NCBI RefSeq assembly: GCF_026460945.1
Contig: NZ_JAOVZV010000005.1
Location: forward strand, 119,528-183,527
Origin: Chryseobacterium luquanense
GTDB lineage: Bacteria > Bacteroidota > Bacteroidia > Flavobacteriales > Weeksellaceae
Direction: 5' to 3'
Length of the DNA: 64,000 bases
This document shows positions 55,292-64,000 of this stretch, piece by piece. Both the position numbers and the translations under genes were made by a program. Under the pieces are notes generated by a model. That model saw only the letters and a list, made by a program, of their open reading frames with translations, made no database searches and was not told where the DNA came from. Each line of letters starts with the position of its first letter. Within the stretch, counting starts at the first letter, position 1.

Positions 55292-56092
55292 TTAATTTAG
55301 TGCAGGCCAATTACCATTAGCTTTTGTAAGGGTAGTAGTACCATATTCCCCATAAGATGTAGTCCATTTGAATGTTAATTTATTTCCATTCACAACTACA
55401 TTACTAATTACTTGAGTATCTCCAAATTGGTTAGCACCAGCAAAAGATAAAGTATTACATTGATCTCTTAATCTTACACCTGTTGCTGAAGCTGGATTTC
55501 CACTATATAATACATTATAACCACCAAAGGTTGCATCACTAATTGAATACTCACCAGCAACTGCTGAAGCTGTTAGAGTTACTGATCCTGTTACAGGAGT
55601 AGTTCCAATACCACCTCCTTCTGGAGTAAAATAGTTAACAGTAGAATACTGATAAGTACCTGCTAATAAAGATTGACAAGCAAATTGTACAACAACCTCT
55701 TGTTTAAAACTAGCATTATTTAATGTAGAAGATTTAATTGTAAATACAGCCTGTTTTTTAGCAACCGCAGCAGCCTTAGTAATATTAATCTTAAATCCGC
55801 CTAGTACATTTCCACTCTTCAATACACTTGTATTCTCAACAATTGTAAAATCAGTACCTAAAACGGCCGTAGATCTAGCTTGGTTAAATTGTGCAGTCAC
55901 ATTATGATCTGCACTAACGGGACTAGTCACACCATAAGTAACTGAATAAACTCCATCAGCACCAGTTTGAGCAACTCTATCGAAATGCAATAATGACTCT
56001 CCTTCAAAATAAGGTTCATCATCCGGCTTACAACTTACTACAAAAAGCGTAACAACAGAAGCCAATAAAAAATAATTTAAAATTTTTTTCAT
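55292..56092 (-). CDS. SusCD-associated lipoprotein
   Basis: A 266-residue lipoprotein (LFVVSCKPDDEP, Cys21) at the end of a SusC/SusD operon. About 35-140 looks like a Calx-beta or DUF4843-type Ig-like fold (LLHFDRVAQTGADGVYSVTYG), followed by a beta-rich C-terminal domain with two Cys. Such proteins are surface-exposed auxiliary binders of the TonB-dependent uptake system. The ligand is unknown; no glycosidase or peptidase gene is in the same operon apart from the nearby subtilisin. Confidence 0.82.
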   Translation of the reverse strand: MKKILNYFLLASVVTLFVVSCKPDDEPYFEGESLLHFDRVAQTGADGVYSVTYGVTSPVSADHNVTAQFNQARSTAVLGTDFTIVENTSVLKSGNVLGGFKINITKAAAVAKKQAVFTIKSSTLNNASFKQEVVVQFACQSLLAGTYQYSTVNYFTPEGGGIGTTPVTGSVTLTASAVAGEYSISDATFGGYNVLYSGNPASATGVRLRDQCNTLSFAGANQFGDTQVISNVVVNGNKLTFKWTTSYGEYGTTTLTKANGNWPALN

Positions 56093-56109
56093 AATAAATT
56101 TAATAAAAA

Positions 56110-57654
56110 TTAATAACCAGGATTTTGTTGAACTGCAGAGTTTACATTAGTTTCGCTATTTGGAATAGGCAATGCCCATTTATAGCTGTTTAATGGTAAA
56201 TTAACAGGATTACCGGCAGGATAATTTGCAGTTGCTGACTGATAATCTGAAGGATTTCTATCAATTCCAGAGTTAGCTAAAGTACCAAGTCTTTTAATAT
56301 CAATAAAACGGTATCCTTCAAAAGCAAATTCTATTCTTCTTTCGTCAAGAATTGCTTTCCAAGCTGCTGTTGCATCGGTCAGTATTGGTAAAGCTTGAGC
56401 AGTCGTGTATCGAGAATCTCTAATCACTTTTAAAGCTGTTGCAGCACCTGTTAAGTCGGCAGCAGCTACTCTCGCCTCTGCTCTGATTAGATACATTTCA
56501 GACAATCTCATAACTTTGATATCATTGTTATTACCATTTGTCCCTGTACCTGCCCAAGGTGCAGCTCCAACCGTTAATGTACCACCATGTTTGTTGATAA
56601 GTAATCTATCTGAATTTCTCACATCTACAGAAGTAGCATAATTCGGATCAATAACAGAGTTAGGATTTACAAGTGTTCTATAACGAGTATCAGAAGTATT
56701 TAATTTATTAAATAATGCTCTACTAACTTCAAACCAAGGAGCACCAGCTATGGAAGGAGCACCATTATACCATGCATTATGTAAATTACTGGCTTGAGCA
56801 TTTTGCGTATTAGTTCTTTTCAATTTGAAAATCACCTCTACATTAATTGCATTAGTTTCAGTAAGGAAAACCGATGGATAAGTAGCATATGTTGCCAAAG
56901 ATAATCCAGAAGAAGTAATTACCGTATTTGCCCAAGTCTCGGCATTAGTATAATCTCCAGCATAAGTATAAGCTCTTGCCTTTAAACCTTGTGCAAAAGT
57001 TTTACTAGCATAGATACTTGAAAAAGCTGTTACTGGCAAACCATTAAAAATTGTAATTGCTTGATTCAAATCATTATGAATAAATGCATAGAATTCGGCA
57101 TTTGTATTTCTTGGATAGTCATTATCATCAATCCCATAAATCTTGTTTGAAATAATCCCTGCAAGTGCTGTAGGATTTTTCATATCCGTAGTAAAATAAG
57201 ATTGAATTGTCAAATGACAGTATGCTCTTAAAACTAAAGCTTCAGCTCTAATTTTATTAATCTTATTGATATCAGCAGTAGTAGTTGGTTTCAATTTATC
57301 AGCAAGCTGTAATATACGATTTGCTCTTGCAATAGTAAAATAATTTACTGCCCAAATATTATCCGGCCCAGCAGATTGTGGATTAAGAAAGAATACATAA
57401 TCATCATTAACTCCCTGTCCTCCATTTTCAAAACCAATGCCAACTTCATCGGTAAAAATTGAAACAAATTCAGCTTGACTTCTACTAGTTAAGCCATTAT
57501 ATGTATTATTTAAAAATAATTGCAAATCATCTGCTGTTTGGATTGCTGTTTCCTCCACTAATGCACCTGGTGCATATGTTTCCATAAGTTCTTCACTACA
57601 TGAAGTTGCAGTTAATCCAAAAACTGCTATTGCTATAAAAAATATCTTTTTCAT
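56110..57654 (-). CDS. SusD/RagB family nutrient-binding lipoprotein
   Basis: A 514-residue surface lipoprotein (GLTATSCSEELMETYAPG, Cys19). The N-terminal TPR-like SusD half (about 40-250) and the C-terminal RagB part are seen. The end has IRDSRYTTAQ, DERRIEFAFEGYRFIDIKRLG and the closing W-I-P segment typical of the family. It caps the SusC channel and captures the substrate. It lies 18 bases after SusC. Confidence 0.95.
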   Translation of the reverse strand: MKKIFFIAIAVFGLTATSCSEELMETYAPGALVEETAIQTADDLQLFLNNTYNGLTSRSQAEFVSIFTDEVGIGFENGGQGVNDDYVFFLNPQSAGPDNIWAVNYFTIARANRILQLADKLKPTTTADINKINKIRAEALVLRAYCHLTIQSYFTTDMKNPTALAGIISNKIYGIDDNDYPRNTNAEFYAFIHNDLNQAITIFNGLPVTAFSSIYASKTFAQGLKARAYTYAGDYTNAETWANTVITSSGLSLATYATYPSVFLTETNAINVEVIFKLKRTNTQNAQASNLHNAWYNGAPSIAGAPWFEVSRALFNKLNTSDTRYRTLVNPNSVIDPNYATSVDVRNSDRLLINKHGGTLTVGAAPWAGTGTNGNNNDIKVMRLSEMYLIRAEARVAAADLTGAATALKVIRDSRYTTAQALPILTDATAAWKAILDERRIEFAFEGYRFIDIKRLGTLANSGIDRNPSDYQSATANYPAGNPVNLPLNSYKWALPIPNSETNVNSAVQQNPGY

Positions 57655-57672
57655 TAGTTAAATTTTAAAAAA

Positions 57673-60501
57673 TTAGAACTTAATATCAAATCCTAGTGTA
57701 TAAGTTTTGGGAGATGGATATCTTCCTTGATCAGAACCAATATTACTCTCTGCATCAAATCCTTTCCACTTAGACCAAGTTACAAGATTTTCAGCTTGTA
57801 ATGTAATAGAAATACTATTAATAAAAGTATTACTTATTAATGATTTCGGCACATTATATCCAACCTGTACATTTCTAAGTCTTAAGTAAGAACCATCTTT
57901 TAAAAATCTGTCTGATAGACCATCATAACTTAGATTTTCTGCTTTTAAAGAAGGAATATTTGTATTAGTATTTGTTGGAGTCCAAGCATTTAATAAATCC
58001 GCACTTACGTTAAAAGTTCCCAAATTCGTAGGATCCATTACTGATGCCAAATCATAATCATAACGGTAAACATTAGCTACATAAGTAAATGTAGTGTTTA
58101 CAAACAAACCTTTGTAATCAAGATCGAAGCCAAAACCACCTTGGAACCTTGGATTAAATCCATATTTCAAAGGCTTCAAATCTGCAGTACCAGGAGTTTC
58201 AGTTGGATTTCCGTTAGCATCTTCAAACAAAAGATTACCGTTAGCTTGATTCACACCTAAATAGTGATATACATATGGTGCTTCAAAAAGTTGTCCATTT
58301 ACACTATACTGTTGAGGAATTTCTCCTGAAATAAGCGGTTCACTAGGTAAATTATAAACTCTTTCTTTATTCATTGCACCATTACCTCTTAATGTAAGTT
58401 TTAGATTGCTATTTCTAATTACATCATATGCAAGATTAACTTCAATACCATTATTTTTTAAGTCAATAGGAGAGTTCATATTAACCGCACCTGTTCCAAT
58501 TAAATAACTTTGTGGCCATGCATAGAAAATTTCCACTCCTTTTTTCTCATATACATCAAAAGTACCTCTCAATTTTCTACTAAATAATTCAAAATCTAAA
58601 CCTGCATTCCATTGTTTAGTTGTTTCCCAATGTAAATCAGGATATCCTAAAGCAATACCTAAAGCTTGAGTACCCGCATAACTGTTCGAACCAGTAATAT
58701 ATGAGTCCAGATATGCTTTTGGATTAAGACCAGCAAAAATTGTTCCATCAACAATTCTTTGGTTACCAGCAGTACCGTAAGAACCTCTAAGCTTAAGAAT
58801 ATTTACCCAATTTACATTTTCCATAAAGTTCTCCTCATTAATATTCCATCTAGCTCCAACAGACCAGAATGTACCCCATCTGTTATCTTTACTAAACCTA
58901 CTAGTAGCATCACGTCTTACGTTTGCAACAAATCCATAAGTTGTATTATAGTCATAGTCTAAATTTGCAAAATAAGAATACATGTTTAATCTAGACTGCG
59001 CACCACTCACATTAGGTACATTAAAATTATCTCCAGCAACAAAAGCAGGGTAACCAGTTCCTGTACCAGGAACCCACACTTTAGGATTTAATCCATTTTG
59101 AGTCATGCTGGTATTCTTAATCATATAATTATTATACTCATAACCTGCCAAAACATCAAAAGTATGTTCTCCAATTTTCTTATTATAATCTAATTGATAT
59201 ACATTATTAAAGTTAAACTGTCTAGAGTTTGTATTTGTTTCAAAACCTACCCAAGTTTGAGTTGGTTGTTTAAAATAAACTGAGTTCCATGCTTCAGGTC
59301 TTTGATAAGCATTACCATCCAACGTTAGTAATTGAGCATTAGCTCTCATTGTTGCAGTTAACTCATCCGTAATTTTATAATTTGCTTCCGATGTCAAATC
59401 CAATCTTAAATCATCAACAGCTGATTTATAGGTTCTTTCCTTATCCATCAAAAACAAAGGAGTATTTACTAAATTTGCTGAAATAGCTCCATTTGGCCTA
59501 TATTGATCTGGTGAAATATATGGAGCACCTCTTAAACCTCCAATAATTAAGTTTTGATTCACTCCACCAGTACCTAAATTTGACGCTTGGTTATTTCGAG
59601 AAAGACCCGCATAAACACCAACTCTGTAAGTAAATTTTCCATCATTAGATTTCCCATTTACGTTAGTTCTTAAAGAGAATCTTTTCAAACCAGTTGTAGA
59701 AAGAATACCTTGTTGCTCTAAATAACCAACATTTGTATATGAGCTTAAATTCGCTCCACCGGTTGTAATTGCAAAATCGTGTCCTTGCAATAAAGATGGA
59801 TTAAAGTAGAAATTTAACCAATCTGTATTAATATTAAAATTCGCAATATCAGCATCGCTCATTGTAACACCTTTACCAGCACTTGCTCTCTTCTCTAGAG
59901 TCAGCAACTGCCTTGCATCAGCCATGTTATATCTATTATTTTGCAAAGTAGAAACACCAATCTGAGAACGATAGTTAAACGTAGTTTTAGCTCCGAATCC
60001 ACCTCCCTTTGTTTTAATAACAATAACACCATTCGCTCCTCTGTTACCATACATAGCTGTAGCTGAAGCATCTTTAAGTACTTCCATACTTTCTACGTCA
60101 TTAGAGTTTAACGATCTAAAGCTATCAGCATTTGTTGGAAAACCATCAATTACATATAATGGATCTGTATTACCATTAATTGTACTAAAACCTCTGATAA
60201 TAACAGTAGGCTTCGAACCCGGCTGACCAGTACCTGTTGAGATATTTACCCCCGCCAATTGACCTTGTGCAATATTCATCAAGTTAGCATTTGGACGGTT
60301 ATTAATCTTCTCACTCTCAATTTTAGCAGTTGATATAACCGCTTGCTTTTTAGTAGTAGACTTTAATCCTACAACAACAACTTCCTCAATATCCTTTACA
60401 AGAGTATCTTTTTTAATGTTGCCGTTTTCCTGCGCAAATAAGGTAGCACTTCCTAAGAAGAAAAGAACTCCTGTGCTCAGTAACTTAAATTTCACATTCA
60501 T
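57673..60501 (-). CDS. SusC/RagA family TonB-linked outer-membrane protein
   Basis: About 942 residues from ATG at 60501 (MNVKFKLLSTGVLFFLGSATLFAQ), preferred over the frame start at 60531 because it opens with the signal peptide and lies properly after the promoter. The TonB box region (IEEVVVVGLKSTTKK) and plug (VIIRGFSTINGNTDPLYVIDGFP, GNRGANGVIVIKTKGG) precede a 22-strand-type barrel. The N-terminal carboxypeptidase-regulatory domain common in SusC proteins is absent. With SusD and the lipoprotein it forms an uptake unit, often for glycans or peptides. Confidence 0.94.
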   Translation of the reverse strand: MNVKFKLLSTGVLFFLGSATLFAQENGNIKKDTLVKDIEEVVVVGLKSTTKKQAVISTAKIESEKINNRPNANLMNIAQGQLAGVNISTGTGQPGSKPTVIIRGFSTINGNTDPLYVIDGFPTNADSFRSLNSNDVESMEVLKDASATAMYGNRGANGVIVIKTKGGGFGAKTTFNYRSQIGVSTLQNNRYNMADARQLLTLEKRASAGKGVTMSDADIANFNINTDWLNFYFNPSLLQGHDFAITTGGANLSSYTNVGYLEQQGILSTTGLKRFSLRTNVNGKSNDGKFTYRVGVYAGLSRNNQASNLGTGGVNQNLIIGGLRGAPYISPDQYRPNGAISANLVNTPLFLMDKERTYKSAVDDLRLDLTSEANYKITDELTATMRANAQLLTLDGNAYQRPEAWNSVYFKQPTQTWVGFETNTNSRQFNFNNVYQLDYNKKIGEHTFDVLAGYEYNNYMIKNTSMTQNGLNPKVWVPGTGTGYPAFVAGDNFNVPNVSGAQSRLNMYSYFANLDYDYNTTYGFVANVRRDATSRFSKDNRWGTFWSVGARWNINEENFMENVNWVNILKLRGSYGTAGNQRIVDGTIFAGLNPKAYLDSYITGSNSYAGTQALGIALGYPDLHWETTKQWNAGLDFELFSRKLRGTFDVYEKKGVEIFYAWPQSYLIGTGAVNMNSPIDLKNNGIEVNLAYDVIRNSNLKLTLRGNGAMNKERVYNLPSEPLISGEIPQQYSVNGQLFEAPYVYHYLGVNQANGNLLFEDANGNPTETPGTADLKPLKYGFNPRFQGGFGFDLDYKGLFVNTTFTYVANVYRYDYDLASVMDPTNLGTFNVSADLLNAWTPTNTNTNIPSLKAENLSYDGLSDRFLKDGSYLRLRNVQVGYNVPKSLISNTFINSISITLQAENLVTWSKWKGFDAESNIGSDQGRYPSPKTYTLGFDIKF

Positions 60502-60528
60502 ATTAACAAATTTTAATATTATTTGGTG

Positions 60529-60559
60529 CAAATATGTTAAAAAATATTAACACCACCAA
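60529..60559 (-). promoter_or_regulatory. Promoter of the SusC operon
   Basis: On the minus strand TTG (60557-60559) and CATATTTG (60529-60536), spacer 20 bases; the -7 differs from consensus only in its first base. Confidence 0.55.
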
Positions 60560-60707
60560 ATTAAAATTGTTTTTTTTAATATTAAAGACATTTACCTAAA
60601 AACCTCGCAATAAATCATCATCAAAATTACATTAATACTCGCTTAGTTAGAATATCTTATAATTATTAACAATCCTATTAATTATAGATTAAATTTGATC
60701 ATAAACA

Positions 60708-60741
60708 GAAAACACTTTGACAAATACATCAAAGTGTTTAT
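60708..60741 (-). terminator. Terminator of the subtilisin gene
   Basis: AACACTTTGA and TCAAAGTGTT form a 10-bp stem with an eight-base loop, 30 bases after the stop. The T-run on the minus strand is modest. Confidence 0.65.
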
Positions 60742-60768
60742 ATTAAGTAATTAATTTACTATAAAAAA

Positions 60769-62682
60769 TTATAGTTTAATAAATTTGAAACTTTTTTCTA
60801 TGTTTTTATTATCTGAATACAATAGTATATAATTCCCCTTAACTAATTCTCTTACGGACACTCTACTATTTTGTAAAATTTCTTTTTTTACAAGTTTTCC
60901 ACTTGCATCCAATATGATTACAGTTGCGTCAACCCCTTTAGTATTACTAAGATTTATCCAATCAGAAGCTGGATTAGGAAACATTTCAATTTTATCACTC
61001 TTTAATGAATTTTCATTTGTACTCAAATTTGAAATATTACTTCCACTTGCAATCAGAGAAAATTTTTGAGACCCACCACTTAAAGAACCTTTATGTGTAA
61101 CTGATATTGTGTAATTACCTGCAGGCAAAGAAATATCTACCCTCTCAAAATTATCTACATCATTAGTAGAGTTACGTGTTGCAGCACTAGAAGGACTAGA
61201 CATACCTTGTAATTTCCAAGGATAATAAACAGTTCCATTAGCAGCAGTTATTTTTAGATCTAGATCATTTACCAGATATTTAGTTGTTGGGTCTATTTCT
61301 GAAACATTTACATTCTGATATTGTGGATCCGTCCAAGAAATTGATACTTTTAGCGATTGGGAACCACTTGCAGAAATTGATTTAGTATATGTTGCATTAT
61401 TTAAAAGAGTATTCTCCTCTATTATAGTCCTATTTGAGCTTAAGTTTTTATCTCGGATAATTTTTGCAGCATTCTCAGCATTAATTAACCCCCATCCATA
61501 AGCGTAGTCAGGTCCATCATTTATCCCTGCTTCATCTGCTGTATGCAATATTAGACCTTTCACTGTAGCTGCTCTCATATAATTCGAGTAGAGCTGATTG
61601 TAATATTGTTGTAGCAATAAAACTACCCCTGTGACACCAGGCGCAGCCATAGACGTTCCAGAATCCGAACCAATAGCAGTATCCGATGAACTTCGAGTTG
61701 AAACAACATTTACACCTTTCATTGATATATCCGGCTTAATTCTTCCATCATCTGTTGGCCCATAACTGCTAAAACTTGACATTATAACACTTGATGGTCC
61801 TGTATAATTTGCCACATTTTGAACAGCTGCAACCGTCATTACATTTTTTGCAATAGCATCTCCAGCAATCATATCATAACCTAATTTAGTCATTTGCTGT
61901 GTTGAATATGGTGGATCTACATCATTTCTATTATTACCTGCCGCAAATACAGGAAGATAAAATGGATTGTTAAAACACAGTGCATCTACTTGTCTAGCAT
62001 CAGATGCGTACGCTCCTAAAAACCAAATCTGATTATCATTTGATAAAGCTGGTCCATATGAATGATTTGAAACAACCATTCCTCCCGATGCCTCAGTTGT
62101 CATTTCTGAAATATCATTAGTCCAATTATAAGAGGATAGACCAGCATTAAAAGCTAATCCTCTTACTTGAGGAACAACTCCTGAGGCAACAATAGTTCCA
62201 CCAACATGAGTAGCATGATCAGCAACTGCAGCACCGTCAATAGCATTAACTTTAGAAAACATTCCTTGTAAAAACTCTTGATGAGTAGTTCGAACACTGC
62301 CACCATCCCATATACCTGCAATCATATTTTGCCCCTGTATGTTTAGCCCTAAGCTTCCTCCGCTATAAAGACTAGATGCTCTTGCAGTGATAGCTGCACC
62401 TTGATTATATGTTTTTACATACAGTAAGTCTCCATTAGCTGAAACGTCTTTCAATTCTTTAATTCCAGATACACCAAATTTAGTAATTTTATTAGTTTCT
62501 GGATGTTGCTTTAAATAGTTCTCAACTCTAAGAAGTCTAGCATTTTCATCTTTTTCTAGTTCCGCTAAAAGTACTGCATTACCATACTTATCAGATTGTT
62601 CTGCAATTTTTCTTCTTTCCTCAGCAGTTTGTGAAAAACAAAATGCTGGTAACAGCATTATCAAAAAATACACCTTTTTCAT
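60769..62682 (-). CDS. Secreted subtilisin-like (S8) protease with T9SS type A signal
   Basis: A 637-residue exported serine protease. The signal peptide ends at FSQT. The triad is seen as Asp in GIWDGGSVR, His in DHATHVGGTIVASG and Ser in SGTSMAAPGVTGVV. A beta-sandwich follows (about 420-550; VSISWTDPQYQNV, LPAGNYTISVTHKGSLSGG). The C-terminal 80 residues (MFPNPASDWINLSN to KSFKFIKL) are a type A T9SS sorting domain. It may feed peptides to the SusCD system beside it; that is inference, as it has its own terminator. Confidence 0.93.
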   Translation of the reverse strand: MKKVYFLIMLLPAFCFSQTAEERRKIAEQSDKYGNAVLLAELEKDENARLLRVENYLKQHPETNKITKFGVSGIKELKDVSANGDLLYVKTYNQGAAITARASSLYSGGSLGLNIQGQNMIAGIWDGGSVRTTHQEFLQGMFSKVNAIDGAAVADHATHVGGTIVASGVVPQVRGLAFNAGLSSYNWTNDISEMTTEASGGMVVSNHSYGPALSNDNQIWFLGAYASDARQVDALCFNNPFYLPVFAAGNNRNDVDPPYSTQQMTKLGYDMIAGDAIAKNVMTVAAVQNVANYTGPSSVIMSSFSSYGPTDDGRIKPDISMKGVNVVSTRSSSDTAIGSDSGTSMAAPGVTGVVLLLQQYYNQLYSNYMRAATVKGLILHTADEAGINDGPDYAYGWGLINAENAAKIIRDKNLSSNRTIIEENTLLNNATYTKSISASGSQSLKVSISWTDPQYQNVNVSEIDPTTKYLVNDLDLKITAANGTVYYPWKLQGMSSPSSAATRNSTNDVDNFERVDISLPAGNYTISVTHKGSLSGGSQKFSLIASGSNISNLSTNENSLKSDKIEMFPNPASDWINLSNTKGVDATVIILDASGKLVKKEILQNSRVSVRELVKGNYILLYSDNKNIEKSFKFIKL

Positions 62683-62846
62683 TTCTTATTTTTATTCTAG
62701 GTTTTAAAATTAATTTTACAATAAAAATTCATTTTCTTTATAAAATCATGCAAAATTGTTTAAAAAAAATCAATTATACAAATATTTATCGTGAAATAGT
62801 AATAATATAATTTATAAATAGATATTAAAAAAGTTTTAATATAATA

Positions 62847-62880
62847 AAATAGACCGCTTATATAACGGTCTATTTTATTA
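62847..62880 (-). terminator. Terminator of the 228-residue protein gene
   Basis: AATAGACCG and CGGTCTATT pair around a nine-base loop, next to the stop at 62884, with T-rich sequence following on the minus strand. Confidence 0.78.
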
Positions 62881-62883
62881 TTT

Positions 62884-63570
62884 CTATTTGTTATTTAAAA
62901 ATACTATCAATTTTTTTAAGTCATTTTCATTATCGAATTTGATTTTATTTTCCTTGAAAAAAATATTCAATTCATCTTTTTTATCCGAAAATTGTGCGAT
63001 AATTTCTTTTTGGTTTTTAGGATTTTTAATAAATCTATTGTCTACCTTAATATAAAAGACAGGGTCTAATTTTTTGAATAGAGCTGGCTTATCACTAGTA
63101 TACGTATTTGAAGCAGGTATTGCGTCAATAAATTTGATTTTAGCTTTCTTATATAAACCAATTTTATCATCTATAATTCCATAAAAGTAACCGCTTAATT
63201 CATCAGCTGTTTCCAAGTACACTAGAGTTTGTTTAGGAGATAAAATTTCAATTCTGGAAAATTTAGAGTCCTTAGGAAGAACCATAACTTTGCCATCACT
63301 CTGAAATTCAATTTGATCAGCATAACCATTATACCTTACAGGCACTTTTTCATAGTTTTCCGCAATTTTTGCGAGTGAAAAATTAACATTTTCATATGGT
63401 GAGCCAACCACTTCATCATATGTTAAAGATCTACCAGATTTTTGAGAATTAATTCTTCCAGAGAATGTTGTCCCTTCTCCAAAATCAGATTTAGTAAGAA
63501 CCATACCACCATTTTGTGCAAATGTCAAGCTGAAAGAAAGTAATACTATACAAAAGACTATTTTTTTCAT
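62884..63570 (-). CDS. Exported hypothetical protein with octamer repeat at its start
   Basis: A 228-residue protein with signal peptide MKKIVFCIVLLSFSLTFAQ. The mature part mixes beta strands and ends in a charged helical region (KEIIAQFSDKKDELNIFFKE). No family with a known role recognised. The start codon lies within an (ATTTTTTT) repeat of period eight that extends through the leader (63569-63593), so the ribosome-binding region is a tandem repeat. Leftward, with a terminator after it. Confidence 0.78.
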   Translation of the reverse strand: MKKIVFCIVLLSFSLTFAQNGGMVLTKSDFGEGTTFSGRINSQKSGRSLTYDEVVGSPYENVNFSLAKIAENYEKVPVRYNGYADQIEFQSDGKVMVLPKDSKFSRIEILSPKQTLVYLETADELSGYFYGIIDDKIGLYKKAKIKFIDAIPASNTYTSDKPALFKKLDPVFYIKVDNRFIKNPKNQKEIIAQFSDKKDELNIFFKENKIKFDNENDLKKLIVFLNNK

Positions 63571-63593
63571 TTTTTTATTTTTTTATTTTTTTA
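63569..63593 (-). repeat. Octamer tandem repeat over the start codon and leader
   Basis: A residues at 63569, 63577, 63585 and 63593, each separated by seven T: period eight, about three units, including the CAT complement of the start codon. Confidence 0.75.
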
Positions 63594-63732
63594 TTTTAAA
63601 TACCAAAAATACAAATTAAATTCATTAATGTTAGAATTATGAGCTTTTTTTTATATTATTTTAAGAATTTACTATAAGTAATTTGAATTTCAACTAATTT
63701 GAATTCATAATATATTATCAGATAAGTGCAGA
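63594..63732. other. Intergenic AT-rich spacer
   Basis: I see no reading frame or clear signal between the leader repeat and the stop codon at 63733. Confidence 0.5.
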
Positions 63733-64000
63733 TTAAACATGCTTTCCAAGACTGGAAACCATTACTCCATATACATCGTTTAGTGGCTGTCCAGTGTCTT
63801 TCGCATTTTTCACTATGTCCATGAAATATGCTATATCAGCCGGCGAAAACATTTTAATACCATTCTTGTCTGTTTCATAGCCTTGGTCATCAAGAAATTT
63901 ATAATTATTAACATGAGTATGTATATGTTATACTATCTTGCAGAATAAGTTAAATCTTTTACTATTTCATCTACATAAAAACTACGTTCATTGTTGTCAA
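63733..64000 (-). pseudogene. C-terminal coding sequence at the right edge, apparently frameshifted
   Basis: A leftward frame open from 63927 to the stop at 63733 reads (H)VNNYKFLDDQGYETDKNGIK and further to VYGVMVSSLGKHV, protein-like in composition. A second frame entering from the edge reads NNERSFYVDEIVKDLTYSAR and stops at 63933. The two are in different frames and abut, so one gene broken by an indel near 63930 is the simplest reading; two short genes are possible. No family recognised. Confidence 0.45.

Noticed and set aside
53262..55310. Longer start of the putative porin at 55310
   Set aside because: The extra 36 residues cross the strong terminator at 55244-55272 and overlap the upstream gene; the ATG at 55202 begins a clean signal peptide.

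Overview
The window is chromosomal DNA of a Flavobacteriia member, most likely Chryseobacterium or a close relative in the Weeksellaceae. The signs are low GC, many T9SS-sorted or lipoprotein products, a SusC/SusD pair, a Bacteroidetes-type LptD, BshC, a GYDIA-type GHMP kinase, and promoters of the phylum type (TTG, about 19 bases, TAnnTTTG). The genus is an inference from protein style, not from a marker gene.

Core region 1 to 6.9 kb: the start of a gene leaving the left edge, an HtrA/Deg protease, a membrane protein with RidA, LptD, and an N-acetylmuramoyl-L-alanine amidase, followed by a tRNA-Glu(TTC).

Integrated island 6926 to 33819 (about 26.9 kb): the 3' end of the tRNA-Glu is duplicated as an 18-bp direct repeat at both island ends, and a tyrosine recombinase sits just inside the left end. 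In order the island holds an integrase, HTH and Rep-like module; a gene-poor kilobase with a GTTTCGTTTTC hairpin; a leftward operon (TPR protein, lamin-tail T9SS protein, 2212-residue SpvB/VCBS/RHS polymorphic toxin, small membrane candidate immunity protein); a large imperfect palindrome resembling an attC or MITE; orphan and broken genes; a decayed SOS mutasome (dinB lacking its catalytic half, dnaE with a one-base frameshift); and a defence block. The defence block has a four-gene overlapping operon (metallo-beta-lactamase fold hydrolase, trypsin-like protease, small middle protein, SMC-like ABC ATPase with a cysteine cluster) that looks like an ABC three-component conflict system, followed by a TIR-domain protein and a membrane abortive-infection protein.

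Core region 33.9 to 64 kb: ClC channel, lipoprotein, CPA2 antiporter, rpsT followed by four identical tRNA-Glu genes in 168-bp tandem repeats, a FadR-type regulator and MFS exporter that share a 17-bp operator, a candidate structured RNA, two paralogous small Cys proteins (one broken), secreted SOD, SCO and YHS proteins, aroQ, pckA, GHMP kinase, fabD, a LysM receptor-like protein, bshC, a putative porin, a SusC/SusD/lipoprotein operon, a T9SS subtilisin, and partial reading frames at the right edge.

The most interesting part is the island's right half: several defence modules of different type next to decayed SOS polymerase genes, in an element whose integrase lacks two of the canonical catalytic residues.
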